64,000 bases of DNA from Ilex aquifolium. Taxonomy: Eukaryota > Streptophyta > Magnoliopsida > Aquifoliales > Aquifoliaceae. The notes below the pieces were generated by a model that did no database searches, was not told the origin of the DNA, and saw nothing but the letters and a program-made list of their open reading frames with translations. A program made the translations under genes and the position numbers. The first letter of the stretch is position 1. Every line of letters starts with the position of its first letter. The stretch lies in assembly GCA_951799425.1 (NCBI GenBank), contig OX637394.1, positions 6,707,501 to 6,771,500 of the forward strand, written 5' to 3'. Of the stretch, positions 1 to 11,382 are shown in pieces.

Positions 1-742
1 ACACACACACGCAAAACACCCATATCCACACAGAACACTCACCCCTCTCCACCGTAAACCTACCTTTTCTCCACCCACCCACCGCCAATAGTCGCCACCA
101 CAGATCCAGTGAGCAGCGACGACAGTCAGGTCTCTCACTCCCCCTCTCTTTGCTCTTTTCCTCTTCTATCTCTCTATCCACTGCCGCTTCTGTCCACTGC
201 CTTTGCCCAGCGACCACCGGTTGCCAGCGACCCTGCGGTATCTTTCTTTCTCCCTGTTGTACTCTCCCTCCCCCTTTCTCTCTCGCACTAGCCTCCACCC
301 TAGCGAACATCCAGTGCCCCACACCCACCTCGACCATCACGTGTTCGACGAAATTTCTCAAAGAGTTTCGCACCCCCTCTCCTCTCTCTGTACACACATA
401 CAGACCCCACTTCTGAGGATCACCGTGCCACCACCGCTTGGGTGTGAGAGAGTTTGGCAGTGGTTACCCCCAAATTGCATTATCCATAAACTGAACCCCA
501 AATTTTGAATGCTCTATGGGATTTGAATTTTGTTTCATTTTTTTTAATTATTTTAATTGTTTTGTGCTGGGTTGGGGTTGGGGAAAATGCAGTACTTCTA
601 TTGATTGTGTCTATTTTTGGATTTATAAACTTATTCAGCAATGCGGCTGAAAGTAAATTCCTAAAAAGTGAGTTGTTAGTTGACAATGGCTCCACTTCTG
701 GTCATGAATTGGTTTTTATGAATTTAATAATGTTTTATGCAG

Positions 743-2544
743 AAAGTTTTGAAGAAGAATGATGCAGGGGACCATTTCCCTTTACTGGCCATCTGCTTAG
801 GTTTTGAACTTTTAACAATGATCATCAGCAAGGTAAGCTTTGTGCAAATGGAAATATACTGTTTGTGACTTTTGTGTGCATTTGTAGTTATGCAGCTGTT
901 TTCACTCATTGTTGGTTCAGATCACATTTCTATTTTTTTCTCCAACCTCCCACTCCAAGGCCAGTACCACCCCTTCATGTGAACTGTCATCCTATTTTTA
1001 AGGTTTTGATAGATAAATTTGTTGATTAGGATGATATAACTTGTTTCTATTTATAGGTACCTCAACAGATATGTGTGTTGAAAGGCTGAAAGTCTTTGGG
1101 GGTATCTGCTTTCTCATGCATGTAGTTCTATTTATGCAGTTTTTTTTTTAAATCTATGAAATAAAAGGATATAGCTTGAAAATATCCTTCCTTGGAGCAT
1201 GATAAGTTTTGATTTAGAGGAGGATGACTATACATAATTTATTTCTTCTTTTTGTGTTGTTACTTGCCAAATCATTTTTGAGTGCATATAACCATGATTA
1301 CTTTTTCAGAGATGCATTCCTCATCTTATTATGATTATCTTTCATTTTGATAGTAAGACGTTGCCATTTTCGTTAATGATTGTAGGACAATAACATTCTT
1401 GAACAATTCAGTGCTACAGATCAAGCATCTACGCTCCAATTTATGTTTCAAAGGTATGTTTTTTATTGATTGAGTGAATTTGATGGGTTTTTTAGTTCTC
1501 TCAGGCAAATTGTTTTCTAAAATGTTTTATACATATGTTGTGATAAAATTGTAGATTGACAATACTAATTTGAATAAATATTCCAGCAGGGAGGAAAGTA
1601 ATTTCTTGTCATTTTTCTGGTTTTCTCAGATTAATCAGAGATCCATTTTAATTGATGTTCTGTGGGGACAAAACTTTTGCAATTGTTTGTTTTCAGTACT
1701 CTTGGCTTTAATTGCTGCCATGCTGGAGTTATGCATTCAAAGTTATTTTTTTTATTTTCTGCAGATTTCCTCCTGATTTGCTTAGAAAGTTGAGTACTGA
1801 TTGCCTTGTGATGCAAAATCATCATGTGAGTAACAAATAATTGGTGGCTTTTTTGTTTCATGGTAAAACGTTCACTTCACAGGTGCTTATTTTGGCATAA
1901 TCACTATTCACTACCCATATATGATCAGCTTCAAGTGTTGAGGCTTGATAAACATAGTTATGCTCCGTTGGATGGATTTCTTGTGTGCTCTATACCGTAA
2001 TTTTTCCTCATTTAATGAAATTTAATTTTCTTATCAGAAAATAGAACTATTTTCTATGGTCTGGGTATTTACTCATTGTGTATCCTCATTATAAATGCAT
2101 TGGGGCTTGAGCGCATTACTGATTAATACCATCATTACTTGATTTCTTATTGCCATCAATTTTGGACATTCCTGGGAATTTTAGGAGATATTAATTGTAT
2201 GGTGTGTTTCTTGTAAGCAAGCTCGATTGATGTATGAGCAGTATAATTTGGGCACAGGAAATAATTACATTGTCAATTCATTCTTGGACCCTTAGTTTGT
2301 TGTATTCTGAATGATGATGATTTGATGTAGTTACTATGCTGAAGAGATACCCTGTTTTTTTTTCATTATTGTTCCGGCAGTCTTTAACTTTTAGTTTAGA
2401 AACCATAGCTGTTGTTTTAGTAGTGTACTAATTTGACTAGATGCTTACGTATCCAATTCCCCTTTGCAACAGTATGGTATATCACCAGAAAGGTTTCAAG
2501 AGAATATGAATCTATGCAGTTTCTTTAAGATCTTAACCCACTGA
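743..2544 (+). pseudogene. GGH: gamma-glutamyl hydrolase (folate polyglutamate hydrolase) fragment
   Basis: Four exons with correct GT/AG borders encode the middle of a plant gamma-glutamyl hydrolase, a class-I glutamine amidotransferase-like peptidase that trims folate polyglutamates in the vacuole. Exons: 743-832 (includes NDAGDHFPL and CLGFELLTMIIS with the family nucleophile Cys), 1386-1453 (DQASTLQF), 1765-1825 (FPPDLLRKLSTDCLVMQNHH) and 2473-2541 (YGISPERFQENMNLCSFFK), which runs into TGA at 2542-2544. The exon phases join correctly. Compared with my recollection of the family, about nine codons (the segment ending NIEGT) are missing in frame before FQRFPP, and the C-terminal part with the FQWHPEKN region is absent. 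The N-terminal exons are not seen; they could lie outside the window. Its position inside a Helitron suggests capture of a genomic fragment with its introns. Confidence 0.85.
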
Positions 2545-3626
2545 AAGCAGCGAAAATTGAAGGGGGGTTGGGTATGCACGGGTTGTTGTTTGTTATGTCT
2601 GACCACCAAAATTAGTATTGAACTTTCTGAGTATCACCTTTGATTATGCTTATAATCATGCGCATTCCATATCTTGAATTTTTGTCTCATGGTTAATGGA
2701 TATGGCTGTGATTTAGTGTTATACCAAGGATTAGTAATGTCTGGGAAATTTACATTATTAATTAGATACCCTGTTCCACCACTTTTATGTGGATTGGTCA
2801 GAAGTGTGTTGGTTATCTTGTGCCCTTTTGTTACTCCCGAGAAATATAAAATTTTGCTCTAGGTAATGCTTTCATCTCACTTGGTGTAAGCTCATCTGTT
2901 ACCAAGTTTAAGATTTTTACTGTTTAATCGCTCATCTCTGAGTTTGTGTTACTTTCTGAAGTCCTATCGATTGTATTAGATGCCTCTTAAGATCTTAATT
3001 TTGATGTATTATTTGTACTGGACATTGGATAAGGATGAATTTGTGATTGTAAATTGTGAAGCTCTAAGTAGATAAGGACGACCTTTTCCATATAGAAATA
3101 GCTGGTAAGTAGATCATTGAGTGAAGCTCTGTTTCTCTATTTGTGCATGTGTGTATTTTTTGTGTTTCGTCTTTTGTACAATTAACTAATTATACATGGT
3201 TGTGCTGATTTTGTTTTGGTGGTTTGGATAAACATGGTTATGATGATTGTGGTGATATATATAATTGTAAGTTTTATAGGCAGATTTTGATTTTTTTGGG
3301 CTTCTATTTATAGAGGAAAATCTGCCCAAATTTCTTGAAATTAGTAGAGACTAACTTGATGTTTTGGTGGTTGGATATATGTTGATGATTGGGTATGTAT
3401 TGATTATTGTGGTGGTATTGTGAATTATAATGATTGTTATGTATGATTATAAGTTCTGTATACAGGTTTAAATTTTTATGGGTTCCTATTTTTAGAGAAA
3501 ATTATGCTGAATTTTTTGGATAATATTATGGACTACCTTGATTTTAAATTGACAAGTTGTTTTAGGTTGCAAAGAATCTTTAGGTAATGTAGGATTTTTT
3601 TAGTTTTAATTTAATTTTTCGTTACG
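2545..3626. other. AT-rich Helitron filler, no gene seen
   Basis: Between the truncated GGH exon and the Helitron hairpin there is AT-rich sequence with several loosely repeated segments: motifs of the type TGGTGGTTGGATA.. and ..GATTATAAGTT recur near 3220, 3365 and 3420-3460. I see no coding exon and no protein similarity here. Confidence 0.4.
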
Positions 3627-4197
3627 CCGTGCCTTCAGGCACGGGCAATTACTAGTGAACTCATAAACAACATAGAGTAATATATTCCTTCTTTGGGCTG
3701 AAATCTAAAGATGATGCTATCATTCCAAAGGAATAATCAATATTCATTCAACCTTTAGTAATTCTTTTTAAGGAAAGGAAAACAATTAGAGAAATAATTA
3801 AATGGGTCAGCCGAGGACAGTGCGACACATTATTTTCATCGATGACACTTGGAAGAAACACATTACTGCTGCTAGTATTGGTGGTACGACCAATAATGAA
3901 TTTTATTATGTTAGATTTATATTTGTCTTAATGGTGTCGTATTAAAATTTATTCAATTCATACCCGATTCAAATAATTGGAATATCCTCAAGATGAAGAT
4001 TTGTTCATCTCAATAAATTCAATTCAATTTGAAAATTGGAGATGACTCTAACCATGTTGTTATTCACAGTCTCAGCTCTTCAAACTAAACCCATGACGTA
4101 TATTTGGGGGGTGTTGCATGGGCAGTTCAATCTTTATATCATGTACCATTATTAAATCTGATTTTCTAAATCTTTTATGTCTTGGTGGTTTTGTTGA

Positions 4198-4425
4198 CAA
4201 CGGTGACACCACGTCTTCAATGTCACGTGGTGTCACAATTCAATTACAAAATTAAAAATGGGCAAAGTGAGCTCCTCTATATTTATAATTACTCGTAACC
4301 ACCACATTTAATCATCAACACATAAGATTAGTGAGGTTCATTTTATCAACTTGTTATTTTTTAATTAAATAGTGATATCACGTAACATTGATGACGTAAT
4401 ATCACCGTTACATTGAACATTTTCT
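4198..4425. mobile_element. MITE-like inverted-repeat element (shared with A2 at about 40018-40237)
   Basis: The ends form imperfect inverted repeats of about 38 bp. The left end begins AACGGTGACACCACGTC. The right end, reverse-complemented, begins AACGGTGATATTACGTC. The element is present at the same place in A2, so it predates the duplication. Related inverted-repeat sequences with ATATCACGTGAT-like cores occur near 34060-34290 and 34730-34860. The superfamily is uncertain. Confidence 0.5.
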
Positions 4426-4664
4426 CGAGTAAGTGGTCCATGTGAATTTAAATACCAATGAAAACAAATTTAACGGGTTGTATTGTATCCAATGCACAAC
4501 AATCATACTTGTTTTGCAATCTAAGAATAGTAAGTGGCAAGCAACTTTTGTATTGGAAAGACTAATTCCTGACTCAATCTCGTGAGGTAATATTTTAATG
4601 TATAAAGCACTTACTAAAGAAGTTCGATCTTAAAGAAAAAAAAATTAAAAAATATTAGATTCTA

Positions 4665-4953
4665 TATTGAAGAATATAGCAGAGCAAAGCAGAGGCAGTC
4701 GTAGCAGCCCAGCACAACCCATCAACAGATTAGTTAGTTACAGTCCAGCTGGCAGATTAGTTAGATTAGTTACAGTCCAGCTGGCATATTAGTTAGATTA
4801 GTTGCAGAAGTTTGTTAGATATTTAATTCAGTCTTTTTGTATATAAATAGGAGCTGTAATCGTCTTTTCTAATTCAATGAGAATAACGTTTTCTCTCCAT
4901 CTCTATCTCTCTTCCTCTTTCTCTGTGATCTCTGCATTCTTCATTTTCTATCA
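4665..4953 (+). repeat. Copia 5' LTR
   Basis: 289 bp, two substitutions from the 3' LTR. It contains internal tandem copies of a short motif (TTAGTTAGATTAG / CAGTCCAGCTGGCA) and a TATA-like TATATAAATAGGAG near 4840-4853, which probably marks the retroelement promoter. It ends CTATCA directly before the primer-binding site. Confidence 0.93.
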
Positions 4954-5001
4954 TGGTATCAGAGCTCTTTTAGTAAGCTTCCTCTGTTATTTGCCTCTCC
5001 A

Positions 5002-6477
5002 ATGGCATCAAATTGTTCAAATTCATCTATCACAGATCCACAATCCAATTCCTCAACTTCGATTGAGGATTTCTCTCATCCTTTTTATCTTCATCATGGA
5101 GATAGTCCAGGTGCTTTGTTAGTCTCTCAAGCTTTGACAGGAGACAATTATAATTCTTGGAGTCGATCAATGTTTATGGCCTTGAGTGCTAAGAACAAAG
5201 TTGGATTCATTGATGGCACGTCTTCCAAGCCAGCAGATCAGAAGGATCCTTTGTATAATCCATGGATTAGATGCAACAATATGATGATATCCTGGATTCT
5301 CAACACATTATCAAAGGAGATCGCTAGGAGTGTTCTTTATGTCAACTCTGCAGAAGAAATCTGGAAAGAACTCAAGGAAAGATTCTCTCAAACTAATGGA
5401 CCAAGGATCTATCAGTTACAGAAATCGATTTCTTCTCTTCAACAAGAACAACTCTCTGTAAGTTCTTATTATACTCAGCTCAAAGGCTTTTGGGATGAAC
5501 TGATGAACTACAGACCCTTGCCAGTCTGTACATGTGGTGCTCTAAAAACCTTAGCAGATGTTCAACAACAAGATTACATAATTCAATTCCTAATGGGATT
5601 GAATGATTCATATTCTCACATACGCAGTCAGATTTTGCTGCAAGATCCTCTTCCATCTATAAACAAAGTGTTTTCTCTCATTCTTCAAGAGGAACGACAA
5701 AGAGAGATAGTCTTCTCAGGTCTTCCTATTACAGATTCTACAGCTTTCTTGAGCAAATTCAATTCATCAAATCAGCAGAATTTTGGCAAATCAAACTCCA
5801 ACAGATCTAGACCTATTTGTACTCATTGTGGAATTCAAGGTCATACTATTGACAAATTTTACAAACTCCATGGCTATCCTCCTGGATTTCGATTTACAAA
5901 AGGAAAGAACAATTCCAAATCTGTAAATCAGGTAACAGGAAATATTCAGACTGAACCAGAAAGTTTGGTTATAACTGAAGGCAGCATAGAGGTTTCTTCA
6001 TCTTTGCCAATAACACAAGGGCAAATTCAGCAATTATTGACTCTCCTTAAGACACAACCTCATCTTCATGATCTACCCTCAGTAAATCAAGTAACAAGTT
6101 CTCATACTGATTCTCTTTTCAACATGTCAGGTGAAGTTCTGAATACCTTGCATTCTTCTAGTCATGATTCTTCTTATTTTTCCTCATCCCCGTGGATAAT
6201 TGACACTGGAGCAACAGATCATATTGTTTGCTCTATGTCCTTTTTATCCACTGTGTCTTCTGTTATTCACACCTCTGTCAAATTGCCTGATGGAAGTCTT
6301 GTTGCTGTAACTCATACAGGCACAGTTAAATTTTCTGATTCCCTTATATTGACTAATGTCCTTTGTGTGCCTTCTTTCAAATACAATCTTCTTTCCACTA
6401 GCAAACTAACACGACAAATTTCTTGTTGTTTTCTTTTTCTTCATGGTCATTGCTTCATCCAGGACCTGTTAACATGA
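5002..6477 (+). CDS. Copia Gag plus protease (5' part of the polyprotein), ends at an in-frame TGA
   Basis: A 491-codon frame encodes the Gag capsid region (about residues 30-240, the UBN2-type retrotransposon gag domain), a nucleocapsid zinc knuckle (about 273-290) and the aspartic protease motif DTGATDH (about 400). The knuckle reads CTHC, then His four residues on, but the final zinc ligand is Phe (codon 5857-5859, residue about 286) where the family has Cys. The frame stops at TGA 6475-6477. The downstream integrase frame continues in the same phase, so this is one interrupted polyprotein, not two genes. Gag packages element RNA and the protease matures the polyprotein. The zinc-knuckle change and the stop both argue that this copy cannot transpose by itself. 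Confidence 0.9.
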   Translation: MASNCSNSSITDPQSNSSTSIEDFSHPFYLHHGDSPGALLVSQALTGDNYNSWSRSMFMALSAKNKVGFIDGTSSKPADQKDPLYNPWIRCNNMMISWILNTLSKEIARSVLYVNSAEEIWKELKERFSQTNGPRIYQLQKSISSLQQEQLSVSSYYTQLKGFWDELMNYRPLPVCTCGALKTLADVQQQDYIIQFLMGLNDSYSHIRSQILLQDPLPSINKVFSLILQEERQREIVFSGLPITDSTAFLSKFNSSNQQNFGKSNSNRSRPICTHCGIQGHTIDKFYKLHGYPPGFRFTKGKNNSKSVNQVTGNIQTEPESLVITEGSIEVSSSLPITQGQIQQLLTLLKTQPHLHDLPSVNQVTSSHTDSLFNMSGEVLNTLHSSSHDSSYFSSSPWIIDTGATDHIVCSMSFLSTVSSVIHTSVKLPDGSLVAVTHTGTVKFSDSLILTNVLCVPSFKYNLLSTSKLTRQISCCFLFLHGHCFIQDLLT

Positions 6478-9357
6478 AGCACGATTGGGATGGGTAAAGA
6501 AAGCAGAGGATTGTATTTTCTGCAGAGAACACAACCACAGAAAATTTCTACTGTTTCTTCTATTCAATGTAACACAGATGTATCTTCACATCTATGGCAT
6601 TTTCGATTGGGACACTTATCTCAACAAAGACTAGATTCTTTACAAAGAACAGTCCCTGAAATTTCAACTTCTAGTGACACTCATTGTAGCATTTGTCATT
6701 ATGCTAAGCAGAATAGGTTGTCTTTTCCAATCAGCACTAGTAAAACATTTGTACCTTTTGAAATCATCCATTGTGACATTTGGGGACCTTACCCTACTCC
6801 TTCTCTAAATGGAGCACATTACTTTCTTACAATTGTTGATGATTTTACTAGGTGTACCTGGGTTTATCTCATGAAAACTAAGTCTGAAGCACAACCTTTG
6901 ATAATGTCTTTTTATGCTCTTGTAGAAACTCAATTTAATGCCAAAATCAAAATTATCAGATCTGACAATGGTCAAGAATTTGTCATGACTACTTTCTTTT
7001 CTTCTAAAGGCATTATTCATCAATTGAGTTGTGTTGACACACCACAACAAAATGGGGTTGTGGAAAGGAAACATCAACATCTTTTGAAAGTAGCTAGAGC
7101 ACTTCGTTTTCAAGCAAATCTTCCAATTTCTTTTTGGGGAGATTGTGTTTTAACTGCTGCTTATCTCATTAACAGAATTCCAATTCATTCTCTTTCTGGC
7201 AAGTCACCATTTGAAGTTCTATTTTCTCACAAGCCTTCATATTCTCATTTAAGAGTCTTTGGTTGTTTGTGTTATGCTTCAACTCTTAAAAGACATAGAT
7301 CCAAATTTGATTCTAGAGCCAAGCAATGTGTTTTCATTGGTTATGCATCAGCTAGCAAAGCCTATAAACTGTTTGATCTCCAAACTCATTCAGTTTTTTT
7401 GTCCAGAGATGTCATCTTCTATGAAACAGTTTTTCCTTTCTCACTGCAGAACATAAAGCCTTCATCTGCTGCAGAATCATTGGTTTTACCTTCTGCTATT
7501 TCTGATAATGATTTGCCAGCAGCACCCACTTCCACTTCTGATGAAGTTTCTTCTTCTCCCATATCTGATACAGTACCTTTTTCTCCTGACATCATTTCTA
7601 TTCCCAATACCACTAGACATTCAATTAGACCAAGGAAGTCTCCTAGTTACTTACAAGATTACCACTGCAATCTTCTTGCTTCTCACACATCCCATTCATC
7701 TTCCCTGGTTACTAGTTCCAAGCAGTCTACAGGTACTCCTCATGCTCTTTCTCAATATTTGTCTTATCACAAATTATCTTCTCCCCATCGTATTTTTAGT
7801 CTAACAATCTCTTGTCATCAAGAACCACAATTTTTTCATGAGGCTGTTAAATCCCCTGACTGGTGTGAGGCAATGAAGGTTGAGATTCAAGCTCTTGAGT
7901 CCAATAATACTTGGACTATCACTACTTTACCCCCAGGAAAACAGCCCATCGGTTGTAAATGGGTCTACAAAATCAAGTATAAAGCAGATGGGACCATCGA
8001 ACGTTATAAAGCAAGGCTTGTGGCTAAAGGTTATACACAGCAAGAAGGTTTGGATTATCTGGAAACATTTTCTCCTGTGGCCAAATTTTCTACTATCCGA
8101 TGTCTCCTAGCAGTTGCTGCCATCAAGGGGTGGCATTTGTTCCAAATGGATGTTCACAATGCTTTTCTTCATGGAGACTTAGACGAAGAAGTCTATATGA
8201 AAATTCCTCCTGGCTATGATCAAGAGGGGGACAATCAAGTTTGTTTGCTAAATAAGTATCTTTATGGCCTTAAGCAGGCTTCCAGACAGTGGTTCTTTAA
8301 GTTGTCTACTGCTCTTCTCTCTTATGGATTCTCACAATCCAAGTCAGACTATTCTCTCTTCACCAAGTCAACTGGTTCTAGTTACCTGGCATTATTAGTA
8401 TATGTTGATGACATTGTTATTGCCACTGATGATCTTCTTGCAGCTAATGATGTTAAGCTTTTTCTTAACAGTAAGTTTCACATCAAAGATCTTGGTAATC
8501 TAAAGTTTTTTTTAGGACTGGAGATAGCTAGATCTTCCAAAGGGATTTCTGTTTGTCAACGGAAATTTGCACTTGAGGTTCTACAAGATTCTGGTCTTCT
8601 TGGTTCTAAAACAGCTAAGTCTCCTATGGAACAACATTTAAAACTTCATAGAGATGATGGTCCAGCTTTGGCAGATCCTTTTGTCTATCGACGAATGGTA
8701 GGAAGATTATTGTATCTCACTCTCACTCGTCCTGACCTTTCCTATGCTGTTCAAGTGCTCAGTCAATTCATGGATCAGCCTAAGCAACCTCATCTTGATG
8801 CAGCCTATCGGGTTCTACGTTATCTCAAATCCTCTCCTGCTCAAGGTCTTTTCTTCTCTGCTACTTCTGCACTACATCTTAAAGGATTTTGTGATGCAGA
8901 TTGGGCAGGTTGTCCTGATTCTCGCAGATCTGTCACTGGATTTTGCATTTTTCTTGGAGATTCCCTTATCTCTTGGAAGTCCAAGAAGCAGGTTACTGTT
9001 TCTCGATCTTCTGCAGAAGCAGAATACAGAGCCATGGCCTCGACTGCTTGTGAACTCACTTGGCTTCTTGCTTTGCTTGCCAACTTTCAGATTTCTCACC
9101 TCCAACCTGTTTTGCTTTTCTGTGACAACAAAGCTGCTCTACATATTGCAGCTAATCCAGTCTTCCACGAGCGTACTAAACACATTGAACTCGATTGTCA
9201 CTTTATTCGTGATAAAGTTCAAGCTGGCATTATCAAGACTCTTCATATTACCTCTGTTCATCAGCTTAGTGATATCTTTACTAAGCCTCTTGGAGTTCAT
9301 CAGTTTCATTTTTTGTTAAGCAAGATGGGAGTGCTTGATATCCACTCTCCATCTTGA
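6478..9357 (+). pseudogene. Copia Pol: integrase, reverse transcriptase, RNase H (separated from Gag by a nonsense codon)
   Basis: The frame is open from 6478; the first ATG is at 6490 (955 codons). In order it shows the GAG-pre-integrase zinc-binding region (HLWHFRLGHL and CSICHYAKQ, about residues 30-85), an integrase core with CDIWGPYP, VDDFTR and SDNGQEF (about 90-260), the reverse transcriptase with FQMDVHNAFLHGDL and the catalytic YVDD (638-641), and RNase H with CDADWAGCPDSRRSVTG, SSAEAEYRAM and CDNKAAL (about 795-915). The order integrase before reverse transcriptase defines Ty1/Copia. The only lesion I see is the TGA at 6475-6477; without readthrough, Pol is not made from the Gag start. 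Confidence 0.93.
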
Positions 9358-9364
9358 GGGGGAC

Positions 9365-9653
9365 TATTGAAGAATATAGCAGAGCAAAGCAGAGGCAGTC
9401 GTAGCAGCCCAGCACAACCCATCAACAGATTAGTTAGTTACAGTCCAGCTGGCAGATTAGTTAGATTAGTTACAGTCCAGCTGGCAGATTAGTTAGATTA
9501 GTTGCAGAAGTTTGTTAGATATTTAATTCAGTCTTTTTGTATATAAATAGGAGTTGTAATCGTCTTTTCTAATTCAATGAGAATAACGTTTTCTCTCCAT
9601 CTCTATCTCTCTTCCTCTTTCTCTGTGATCTCTGCATTCTTCATTTTCTATCA
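9365..9653 (+). repeat. Copia 3' LTR
   Basis: Same length as the 5' LTR, starting TATTGAAG after the purine tract and ending CTATCA before the TTCTA target duplication. Confidence 0.93.
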
Positions 9654-9658
9654 TTCTA

Positions 9659-11382
9659 CGCCAACTTTTGTATCGAATAGGACAAGATTGTAGTTACTTC
9701 CAATTCTCTTTTCCAAATCGAGTTGGACCAGCTGTCCTCCTACCGCATTACAGGCTAGAATAATATTTGATTGTAATGTTTCTCAAAGTAATTGAATGAA
9801 ATTTGCATCTAGGTGGATGTTAATCACATAATAGGTTGAGTGGATGGAAGCTGCCTATTAAACAGTAACATTGCAGGCAAGACATTTTTGTATAGATTAC
9901 CCAAGAGTGACCTGCTTGTCTTAACATATCATGTTTGTCCATCGATTCATCCCACCAAGCAAGACAAATGAATCGACCATAAGACCATAAAAATCATATT
10001 TATAATGCTTAGTTAATGATCAGTCCGGCCAAAAACTTGTCGGTTTATGTAAAAACATATACAACTTTTGAATTAATCGGTTCGATAAGCTTAGTTGGCT
10101 AATCCCTGTATACTTGGGTTTTGGGTTTCTCTCTTTCTTAATTAAAAGTTTAGATTAATGAACCAACATTCCTAACCAGTTCAAAAAAAAATAAACATTC
10201 CTAGGGAACCTCATTAGTTTTATGGGATGTCCCCACAAGGGGTGAGCAACATTTACCCTTAATTGAGATTACAAAAACTTAATGTTCTAATTTAGTTATT
10301 TTGATACGTTCTATTTTATTTTTTTCATAACCCGATTGTGTAGACAATTATTTAACTTTTTTTTTTTTTGACAGATGAAAATTTTCTGCAGGAACAATTT
10401 TGTATAAAACATAAAGATCAATTAAGATGCAAAGCTACACAGTCATATTTAAGAGCAACTAAAATTAGCTATTATTGCAAAAAAAAATTAGAAAATTTTT
10501 CATTTTTCGTAAATATTTCTAAATTTAAACACTATACATTAATTATATAAACTGGTTATACATATCTTAAAGGAAAATGCCATATTGACATAATTTGGAA
10601 ACCTAATTCAATACCCTAAGGTCATATTTTTTTGAAGGATAATGGTAGTATAAGGAGATGGGATTAGGAAAAATAGTATGTGAGGCCCCGTAATATTTTG
10701 TTTGTTTATCTTTTTTCGTATGGTACTATTTTTTGGGTTTTGTCCACCAATGGTATTAGGGAGATTAATAATTGAATTGCCCTTCGACCTTTAATGTTAG
10801 TATGGGATTTTGGCCACCAACGGTTTTTTGTTTTTTAATTTTTTTCAAAAAAATTGTGATTTTGAATTTTTTACTTGTATTATGTTTAAGTGTACGGTGT
10901 CACTGGTTTTTATTTTATTTTATTAATTTTTTTAAAAAGAATTTTGAATTTTGAATTTTTTTCTTGTATTATGTTTAAGCGTACGGTGTCACCGGTGTTT
11001 TTTTTTTAATTTTTTAAAAAATTTATTTTGAATTTTTTCCTTATATTATGTTTAAGTGTACGGTGTCAGTGTCACCGGTTTTTTTTTTACAAATTTTTTT
11101 TTGTACATACATCTCGAATAGAGAAATGGAATGAATGATAATGGTAAAATTATATATTTGTTATACAAGATGTGATATAATAGATAGTTATTTGTGGGAT
11201 CTACAATAGTACCTATTGAACTAATAAACATGAGAGAGAATTGAAATACTTTCTATTATCGATATTAATTTTCATTGCAAATACTGATAGACCTCCTCCC
11301 TCTCTTCTTTCAAACAATCCTCTCTCTCTCTCGCTCGCTCTCTCTCTCACACACACACACACACACAGAACCTTGAGGACTA
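9659..11382. other. Intergenic part of block A1 with Tourist-type remnant and minisatellite
   Basis: No gene is seen. It parallels A2 40531-47575. It holds the empty sites of two A2 elements: TTA at 10279-10281 and TAA at 10617-10619. From about 10620 there is a copy of the Tourist/Harbinger-like element seen at 46252, shortened by a deletion. Near 10850-11090 there are three units of a minisatellite with core TATTATGTTTAAG.GTACGGTGTCAC. Confidence 0.5.

Larger units (their letters stand above)
1..3655 (+). mobile_element. Helitron, 3' part (5' end outside window), carrying a GGH gene fragment
   Basis: The 3' end has the two Helitron hallmarks: a perfect 8-bp stem hairpin CCGTGCCTTCAGGCACGG at 3627-3644 and, 8 bp later, a terminal CTAG (3652-3655) followed by T. 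The duplicate block A2 lacks the element: its sequence reads ...CA^TGAACTCA at 39471-39480 where this block reads CTAG^TGAACTCA, so the insertion lies in an A^T dinucleotide as expected for Helitrons. No A2-like sequence from upstream of that site is seen at positions 1-740, so the 5' TC end lies before the window. Inside are a CT-rich leader-like stretch (about 1-480), GGH exons (743-2541) and AT-rich filler. No Rep/helicase is seen, so it is non-autonomous or truncated. Confidence 0.8.
4660..9658 (+). mobile_element. Young Ty1/Copia LTR retrotransposon with TTCTA target-site duplication
   Basis: The element runs from 4665 to 9653. Its two 289-bp LTRs (4665-4953 and 9365-9653) differ at only two sites (T/G in GGCATATT versus GGCAGATT, and C/T in GAGCTG versus GAGTTG). 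A perfect 5-bp target duplication TTCTA flanks it (4660-4664 and 9654-9658). A primer-binding site TGGTATCAGAGC (4954-4965), complementary to initiator tRNA-Met, follows the 5' LTR, and a purine tract AGGGGGA precedes the 3' LTR. The LTR starts TATTGAAG rather than the usual TG. The A2 paralogue has the unoccupied site ATATTAGATTCTACCG at 40515-40530. Two mismatches in 289 bp means a recent insertion. Confidence 0.95.

Noticed and set aside
109-508. Three overlapping frames near the window start
   Set aside because: CT-rich leader-like sequence; short, overlapping, no family resemblance and no link to the GGH exons.
7419-9319. Secondary frames inside the Copia Pol region on both strands
   Set aside because: Shadows of the integrase/RT/RNase H frame.
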